Positions 7,314-10,844 of a stretch of DNA of 10,844 bases are shown here, one piece after another; the first letter of the stretch is position 1, and every line of letters starts with the position of its first letter. Source of the stretch: Candidatus Rhabdochlamydia sp. (GTDB lineage Bacteria; Chlamydiota; Chlamydiia; Chlamydiales; Rhabdochlamydiaceae); assembly GCA_030043815.1 (NCBI GenBank), contig JASHWX010000080.1, forward strand, positions 1 to 10,844, written 5' to 3'. Position numbers and translations under genes: made by a program. The notes beneath the pieces are model-generated. The model worked only from the letters and a program-made list of their open reading frames with translations. It had not been told where the DNA came from and ran no database searches.

Positions 7314-8191
7314 TATTCGATATTTTGAACTTGTTCTCGGATCTTATCTAATTCGCTTTTTATCCTCACGACATAAAGAGATGTTTCACTATCGGCCGAT
7401 TTTGCACCCAAAGTGTTAATTTCGCGCTGCATCTCTTGGGTCAAAAAATCCAATGTCCTTCCGACAGCTTTTTCCACAGAGAACAAGTGCTGGCGGAACT
7501 GGTCGATGTGCGAGCGCAGGCGCACGAGCTCTTCTGTGACGTCCATCTTTTCTGCTAAAATGGCCACTTCGCGCGCCACCCTCTCTTCTGCTTCTCCATG
7601 CAGATGGCCGATCTCTTTGAGCCGATCGAAGATCTTTTTTCGATAATGGGCGTAAGGCTCTTCTTTTTTCAGCCCCACTGCCGCGAGATTCTCTTCGATG
7701 AGCTTCAATCTCTTTTGGATATCTTGGGCCAAGTTCTTCCCTTCCGTCTCTTTCATGCCCATGAGTTCTTGCAAAGCGATGTCGACTGCTTCTTTCAGTG
7801 AGGCTTTTAAACTTTCCTCATCTTGCTCTGGCAATGCAATCGTTTGCATTTGTGAAATTAAGAAAGGAAAATCGACGGCTTGACGGGGGTCGTAGCCTAA
7901 GTCGGAAGCGAGTTTATCCCAGCTATTTTTTAGGATTTTTAATTGAGCGTAGTGGGATGAGAGCTTGCCTTCGATCTCTTCGCTGACCCATGTCACGCGC
8001 ACGGTCACTTGTCCCCGTTCAAGGACTTGGCTGATCCATTTGCGCACGTCGAGATCAAATCGCAAAAGATCCTTGGGCAAATAGACGCTGACGTCGAGCA
8101 TTCTGCGATTGACAGAGTGGATTTCAACGACAAACTGTCCTGCCCGACCTTTGGCACTGGCGCGGCTGTACGCCGTCATGCTTTTAATCAT
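7313..8191 (-). CDS. yicC: YicC/YloC-family endoribonuclease
   Basis: This 292-aa protein carries the family opening MIKSMTAYSRA (compare MIRSMTAYAR in E. coli YicC) and the E-I-x-S-V-N-R-R-x-L-D-V motif (23-34). It also has the middle MKETEGKNL motif (146-154), A-E-K-x-D-V-T-E-E-L-x-R-L-x-S-H (about 212-228), and the diagnostic C-terminal block GRTLDFLTQEMQREINTLGA (244-263) ending REQVQNIE. E. coli YicC has been reported as an endoribonuclease acting in RNA turnover; the exact target here is unknown. Length is normal for the family (about 290). The start at 8191 is fixed by the conserved MI-SMTA opening, although no Shine-Dalgarno precedes it and the -10 box is only 6 nt away. In Firmicutes the homologue also sits just before gmk. 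From memory the gene is not part of this cluster in Chlamydia itself. Confidence 0.95.
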   Translation of the reverse strand: MIKSMTAYSRASAKGRAGQFVVEIHSVNRRMLDVSVYLPKDLLRFDLDVRKWISQVLERGQVTVRVTWVSEEIEGKLSSHYAQLKILKNSWDKLASDLGYDPRQAVDFPFLISQMQTIALPEQDEESLKASLKEAVDIALQELMGMKETEGKNLAQDIQKRLKLIEENLAAVGLKKEEPYAHYRKKIFDRLKEIGHLHGEAEERVAREVAILAEKMDVTEELVRLRSHIDQFRQHLFSVEKAVGRTLDFLTQEMQREINTLGAKSADSETSLYVVRIKSELDKIREQVQNIE

Positions 8192-8194
8192 GAC
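8175..8194 (-). repeat. Small palindrome over the yicC start codon
   Basis: GTCATG (8175-8180) and CATGAC (8189-8194) form a 6-bp inverted repeat with an 8-nt loop that contains most of the first codons of yicC. In a leaderless mRNA this would form a hairpin at the extreme 5' end; as DNA it could be a small operator next to the -10 box. A 6-bp match can arise by chance and is partly constrained by coding, so its role is unproven. Confidence 0.4.
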
Positions 8195-8197
8195 AAA

Positions 8198-8226
8198 GTT
8201 ATAATTTATATTTCCTCAGCTGTCAA
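8198..8226 (-). promoter_or_regulatory. Near-consensus sigma70-type promoter for yicC-gmk-metG
   Basis: On the minus strand the sequence holds a perfect -35 TTGACA (8221-8226), a 17-nt A/T-rich spacer and a -10 TATAAC (8198-8203, 5 of 6 consensus). It is directed into yicC. The expected start of transcription, about 7 nt past the -10, falls on or next to the A of the yicC ATG (8191), and no ribosome site lies between. This predicts a leaderless or nearly leaderless mRNA. An alternative -10, TATAAA at 8205-8210, has no matched -35. Confidence 0.75.
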
Positions 8227-8257
8227 TAAGAGAACCACAGAGATAGGTGCCACGGAG

Positions 8258-8274
8258 GCGGGGGTTTCCCCCGC
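8258..8274. repeat. G/C hairpin (7-bp stem, TTT loop)
   Basis: GCGGGGG and CCCCCGC flank a TTT loop as a perfect hairpin in the rnhB-yicC gap. It has no T-run on the yicC side (followed there by CTCCGTGG), so it is not a standard intrinsic terminator. It lies in a segment reading CCACAGAGATAGGTGCC and ACGGAGG, a style of CACAGAG/CACGGAG sequence I associate with dispersed intergenic repeats in environmental bacteria (recollection only). Confidence 0.6.
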
Positions 8275-8283
8275 ACCCCCAAG

Positions 8284-8374
8284 AAATTTAGCAGGATGGC
8301 AGGATGGTCAGGATAAAGAAAATCTTCTTCTTATTTGTTTTCTATCCTGACCATCCTGCCATCCTGCTAAATTT
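8284..8374. repeat. 32-bp perfect inverted repeat between rnhB and yicC
   Basis: The left arm (8284-8315) and right arm (8343-8374) are perfect inverted copies separated by a 27-nt loop. The stem extends 3 more pairs outward if a G-U pair is allowed. Each arm has three CAGGAT units spaced 8 and 9 bases apart, and AAATTT at its outer end. The right arm covers the last codons and the TAG stop of rnhB (8367-8369). The transcript would form a very long stem directly at the rnhB stop. It could act as a transcription barrier, an RNase processing site or an mRNA 3'-end stabiliser between the two operon halves. No transposase is nearby. The CAGGAT-type composition suggests a dispersed non-autonomous element. 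Confidence 0.85.
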
Positions 8375-9038
8375 TTTCCTCGAAGAGGTCCAACTGGGGG
8401 TCTTTTCTTAAGGGATCATAGGTGAGGCGGTGGATGGGGCAAGGACCATATTTTTCGATGGCGAGAAGGTGCTCTTCGGTCGAATACCCTTTATGTAGAT
8501 TAAAACCGTACTGGGGCCATTGAAGGTGGAAGGCGCGCATGATCTCGTCGCGGGTCTCTTTGGCGATGATCGAGGCGGCGGCGATCGACTGGGACTTGCC
8601 GTCCCCCTCGACGATGGCTTCGCCCGGGATGGCGCTAAAGGGCAATTTGTTGCCGTCGACAAGGATAAAATCGGGTGGGCTCGACAAGTGGGAAATGGCA
8701 ATGATCATCGCCTGAAAAGAAGCTTGAAGGATATTAATCTGATCAATCACTAATGAATCGACGATGCCGATGCCGTAGTCGATCCCATCGAGGGAAACGA
8801 GTGTTTTAAAAATGTCGTAGCGCTCGGAAGGGAGAAGTTGCTTGCTGTCGTTGATGCCGCGGATGAGGGCGCCCTCGGGAAGAATGCACGCTGCAGCCAC
8901 CACGGGGCCGGCAAGGGGGCCTCTCCCTGCTTCATCGATGCCTGCGATGCGGCAAAAGCCGCGTGCGCGGGCCTGATTTTCATAGGCCATCATCGCTTCC
9001 AAACGGCGGCGTTCTTTTGCAGGGAGAACGCGAGGCAT
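8367..9038 (-). CDS. rnhB: Ribonuclease HII
   Basis: This 223-aa cytoplasmic enzyme cleaves RNA in RNA/DNA hybrids and removes misincorporated ribonucleotides. The catalytic acidic residues are all visible: D35-E36 in GIDEAGRGPLAGPV, D128 in ILVDGN, and D146 in EGDGKSQSIAAASIIAKETRD. D128 to D146 keeps the same 18-residue spacing as D108 and D126 of the E. coli enzyme. GRG at 38-40 is the motif that reads the RNA-DNA junction. A C-terminal LTYDPLRKDPQLDLFEEKI tail follows the YG..HKGY segment (177-185). The ATG shares one base with the rplS stop (TGATG). No good ribosome site is seen, so coupling to rplS is likely. The TAG stop lies inside the inverted-repeat arm. Confidence 0.97.
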   Translation of the reverse strand: MPRVLPAKERRRLEAMMAYENQARARGFCRIAGIDEAGRGPLAGPVVAAACILPEGALIRGINDSKQLLPSERYDIFKTLVSLDGIDYGIGIVDSLVIDQINILQASFQAMIIAISHLSSPPDFILVDGNKLPFSAIPGEAIVEGDGKSQSIAAASIIAKETRDEIMRAFHLQWPQYGFNLHKGYSTEEHLLAIEKYGPCPIHRLTYDPLRKDPQLDLFEEKI

Positions 9039-9427
9039 CAGGTTGCTGGGGCGGCTTCTACAGCTTCTTTGTTAGCACCGATGTGCTCTTGGATTTTTGA
9101 GGCTTTTCCGGAAGTGCCGCGCAAATAATAAAGCTTAGCTTTGCGGACTTTACCGGTTTTCATGACTTCGATTTTGGCAATTTTCGGGCTATGGATCAAA
9201 AAGACCCGTTCAATCCCGGCGCCATAGGAAAATCGATAGAGGGCAACCGTTTCAGAAAGGCCGGCCCCTCGGCGAGCGATCACTGTACCTGTAAAGATTT
9301 GGATACGCTCTTTTTCTCCTTCAATGATGCGTTGGTGGACGCTGATCGTATCGCCAACGTTGAACTGGGGCACATCACTCTTGAGGTGCTGGGCTTCGAG
9401 TTCTTGGATAATTTGACATTGTTTCAT
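9038..9427 (-). CDS. rplS: 50S ribosomal protein L19
   Basis: This 129-aa protein of the large subunit sits at the 30S-50S interface. Family motifs are F-N-V-G-D-T-I-S-V (22-30), IQIFTGTVIARRGAGLSET (42-60), GAGIERVFLIHSP (69-81) and GKVRKAKLYYLRGTSGKASKI (92-112). The ATG at 9427 is preferred over the in-frame GTG at 9439. A GAGGAG ribosome site (9432-9437) stands 4 nt before this ATG, and the protein then starts MKQCQIIQELE as expected. The first 53 nt overlap the 3' end of trmD in another frame. The tail after residue 112 is a short Ala/Glu-rich extension. Confidence 0.96.
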   Translation of the reverse strand: MKQCQIIQELEAQHLKSDVPQFNVGDTISVHQRIIEGEKERIQIFTGTVIARRGAGLSETVALYRFSYGAGIERVFLIHSPKIAKIEVMKTGKVRKAKLYYLRGTSGKASKIQEHIGANKEAVEAAPAT

Positions 9428-10106
9428 TGTTCTCCTCACTTAAAAATAAATCTGGTCTGACGCTTAAGGTCTTTTCAAGTCCTTTCATCTTGCGCCATTG
9501 TTCAATTTCTGCATGGTGTCCGCAAAGCAGCACGTCGGGCACCTTGGATCCTTCAAATTCTTCGGGTCGCGTATAAGCCGGCCCTTCCAATATCCCCTGC
9601 TGAAACGATTCGCAAACCGCCGCCTCTTCATGGCCGAGCACTCCGGGGATGAATCGCACGGTCGCATCGATCAAGACAATTGCAGCGAGGCATCCGTTCG
9701 TCAGCACATAATCGCCGATGCTGATCTCTTCATCCACTTCCTTTTCAATCACGCGCTCGTCGAGTCCTTCATAATGCCCGCATACGAGAACGAGGTGCGA
9801 TTGCTGCGCCAATCGAGCGCAGGTCGCGGCATCGAGCCGCTTTCCTTGCGGAGAGAGATAAACGGTGTGCGAACCTTTTCTTTTCACGCTGCGTATCGCC
9901 TGGCACATGGGCCCAGGCATCATGACCATTCCAGGCCCTCCGCCATAGGGACGGTCGTCCACTTTGCGATGCTTGCCTTCTCCAAAATCGCGGACGTTCG
10001 TCAGGCGGATGTCGATCAATCCTCTCTCGATGGCCCTCTTGATCATGCTCACTTTAAACGGCCCGTCAAAGTATTCAGGGAATAAAGAGAGGATGTCGAT
10101 CTTCAT
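9375..10106 (-). CDS. trmD: tRNA (guanine-37-N1)-methyltransferase
   Basis: This 243-aa SPOUT enzyme uses S-adenosylmethionine to methylate G37 next to the anticodon, preventing +1 frameshifts. The start at 10106 gives the family opening MKIDILSLFPEYF. Longer in-frame upstream extension would run through rpsP and lacks family residues. Motifs are DRPYGGGPGMVM (51-62), the knot segments LVLVCGHYEGLDERV (105-119) and EISIGDYVLTNGCLAAIVLI (127-146), and GILEGPAYTRP (171-181) followed by VPDVLLCGHHAEIEQWR (189-205). The catalytic Asp of E. coli (D169 in GLLD) is Glu174 here, a conservative change. The ATG overlaps the rpsP stop by 4 nt (ATGA). The C-terminal tail of about 17 residues is encoded inside the rplS start region (53-nt overlap). 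Confidence 0.97.
   Translation of the reverse strand: MKIDILSLFPEYFDGPFKVSMIKRAIERGLIDIRLTNVRDFGEGKHRKVDDRPYGGGPGMVMMPGPMCQAIRSVKRKGSHTVYLSPQGKRLDAATCARLAQQSHLVLVCGHYEGLDERVIEKEVDEEISIGDYVLTNGCLAAIVLIDATVRFIPGVLGHEEAAVCESFQQGILEGPAYTRPEEFEGSKVPDVLLCGHHAEIEQWRKMKGLEKTLSVRPDLFLSEENNETMSNYPRTRSPAPQE
9432..9437 (-). promoter_or_regulatory. Ribosome binding site that sets the rplS start
   Basis: GAGGAG followed by AACA and ATG (9427). It lies within the trmD coding sequence and overlaps the upstream in-frame GTG codon (9439), which excludes that codon as the main start. It should allow L19 to be translated independently of trmD termination. Confidence 0.8.
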
Positions 10107-10432
10107 TTTGCGGCTTTCTTCAGGGCTCTCCGCTTCGCGACTTTTTTCACGCGGCGCGTTTGCTCTTTTGCGCGGATTTCTTTCATCACATCCGGCGCAA
10201 CGCGCGCGATCAATGTTTGCGCATTCGGGGAGATCTCCGCTCCGAGGCCTACCCAATAATGAATGCGCTCAGCGTTGACGACAGCATCGCTGCCTGCCGC
10301 ATTGAACGGGTTGTACCAACCGAGCATCTCGAGGTATTTGCCGCCGCGGGGCTCGCGGATGTCGGTCACGACAAGACGGTAGGTTTGGCGGTTATTGCGC
10401 CCTTGCTGTCGCAGTCGAATTTTTAATGCCAT
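10103..10432 (-). CDS. rpsP: 30S ribosomal protein S16
   Basis: This 109-aa small-subunit protein opens with the S16 signature MALKIRLRQQGRNNRQTYRL and VVTDIREPRGGKYLEMLGWYNP, then ERIHYWVGLGAEISPNAQTLI (55-75). The core is the usual 80-odd residues. Residues 85-109 add a strongly basic tail (RRVKKVAKRRALKKAAK) that probably contacts rRNA. An AGGAG ribosome site (10438-10442) lies 5 nt before the ATG. The gene follows ffh by 15 nt and overlaps trmD by 4 nt, the conserved ffh/rpsP/trmD/rplS operon order. Confidence 0.97.
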   Translation of the reverse strand: MALKIRLRQQGRNNRQTYRLVVTDIREPRGGKYLEMLGWYNPFNAAGSDAVVNAERIHYWVGLGAEISPNAQTLIARVAPDVMKEIRAKEQTRRVKKVAKRRALKKAAK

Positions 10433-10447
10433 TATTTCTCCTATTTC

Positions 10448-10844
10448 TTAAGAATCCCAAGGCAGTTTGCCGCCAAAAGGAAGTTGTCCGCCCTTTTTCA
10501 TCATCTGATGTTTCAAACTGGGCATATCTTTGCAAAAGCTTTTAAGTTTTTTAAATCCCTTGACCATCCGGTTGACGTCGTCAATGGTCGTTCCGCTGCC
10601 GGAAGCGATGCGCCGCCTGCGGCTGGGGACGAGCTCTACCTTTTCTAGGCGCTCATCGAGCGTCATCGAGGTGATCATCGCCTCAAGACGGGTCAATTCC
10701 TTCTCGTCGAAATCAAATTCCCCTAAATTAGACATGCCGGGCAGCATCTTGAGCAGGCTCTTGAACGAGCCCATCCGTTTGATCATGGCCATCTGCTTCA
10801 AGTAATCGTCATAGGTGAATGATGCCTTGAGGAGTTTTTTCTCG
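10448..10844 (-). CDS. ffh: Signal recognition particle protein Ffh, C-terminal M domain (5' part outside window)
   Basis: The frame stays open to the window edge, leaving 131 residues plus the stop. Visible sequence is the methionine-rich M domain that binds 4.5S RNA and signal peptides: KKLLKASFTYDDYLKQMAMIKRMG, then LLKMLPGM and the helix-turn-helix RNA-binding block R-R-R-R-I-A-S-G-S-G-T-T-I-D-D-V-N. After it comes a Lys/Met-rich end (MMKKGG) and a short GQLPFGGKLPWDS tail. The NG GTPase domain lies outside the window. The SRP targets inner-membrane proteins co-translationally. The TTG at 10801 is an internal Leu codon, not a start. Confidence 0.95.
   Translation of the reverse strand, partial: EKKLLKASFTYDDYLKQMAMIKRMGSFKSLLKMLPGMSNLGEFDFDEKELTRLEAMITSMTLDERLEKVELVPSRRRRIASGSGTTIDDVNRMVKGFKKLKSFCKDMPSLKHQMMKKGGQLPFGGKLPWDS

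Noticed and set aside
8009..8350. Plus-strand frame of 113 codons running through the rnhB-yicC gap and the palindrome.
   Set aside because: It overlaps yicC in antisense for half its length and then crosses the inverted repeat; no start signal or family feature.
8284..8374. Inverted repeat as a simple rho-independent terminator for rnhB.
   Set aside because: The stem is far too long, it is A/T at its outer edges and the rnhB-strand side lacks a clear T-run; a terminating effect is possible but it is not a standard terminator.
9428..9439. Longer rplS starting at the GTG codon at 9439.
   Set aside because: The GAGGAG ribosome site lies between this codon and the ATG at 9427, and the family N-terminus matches the shorter form.
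10107..10256. Longer trmD reading frame starting at 10256.
   Set aside because: The extra 50 residues are an out-of-frame reading of rpsP; the TrmD family begins MKIDILSLFP at 10106.

Overview
The window most likely comes from a Chlamydiae genome, probably a chlamydia-like 'environmental' lineage rather than Chlamydia itself. The minus-strand gene order ffh, rpsP, trmD, rplS, rnhB, (yicC), gmk, small ORF, metG matches, as I remember it, the C. trachomatis CT025-CT032 cluster apart from yicC. Several products also read as chlamydial: the guanylate kinase has an APAGTGKTT P-loop and a C-terminal IAEEHR segment, and the methionyl-tRNA synthetase has a HFGH / ICGSDEYGIAITL / DRYVVGTCPKCGF N-terminal half. 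Species cannot be assigned from this window.

Layout, in transcription order from high to low coordinates, all on the minus strand. At 10844-8367 lies a translation and protein-targeting block: the end of ffh (SRP54 M domain), rpsP (S16), trmD (tRNA m1G37 methyltransferase), rplS (L19) and rnhB (RNase HII). These genes are packed with overlaps or a 15-nt gap. At 8366-8192 is the only non-coding break in the cluster. It holds a 32-bp perfect inverted repeat whose distal arm covers the rnhB stop codon, a G/C hairpin, and a near-consensus sigma70-type promoter placed so close to yicC that the transcript should be leaderless or nearly so. At 8191-4455 is a second tight block: yicC (RNase family), gmk, a 77-aa ORF that looks like a divergent RNA polymerase omega subunit, and metG with a C-terminal tRNA-binding domain. 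Every junction there is a 1-4 nt overlap or a 1-nt gap.

After an 80-nt A/T-rich spacer, positions 4374 to 1 and beyond the window edge form one uninterrupted reading frame of at least 1458 codons. It encodes an exported Gly/Ser/Thr/Asn-rich repeat protein of the autotransporter-associated beta-strand type. It has a signal peptide and a higher-order 491-492 aa duplication of its passenger repeats. Its C-terminal end, where a beta-barrel would be expected, lies outside the window.

The housekeeping genes form a growth-linked information-processing operon: SRP targeting, ribosome assembly, tRNA modification and charging, RNA/DNA hybrid removal, and GTP supply. The large surface protein is an accessory gene next to that conserved block. 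I see no rRNA, tRNA, CRISPR, insertion sequence or defence system.
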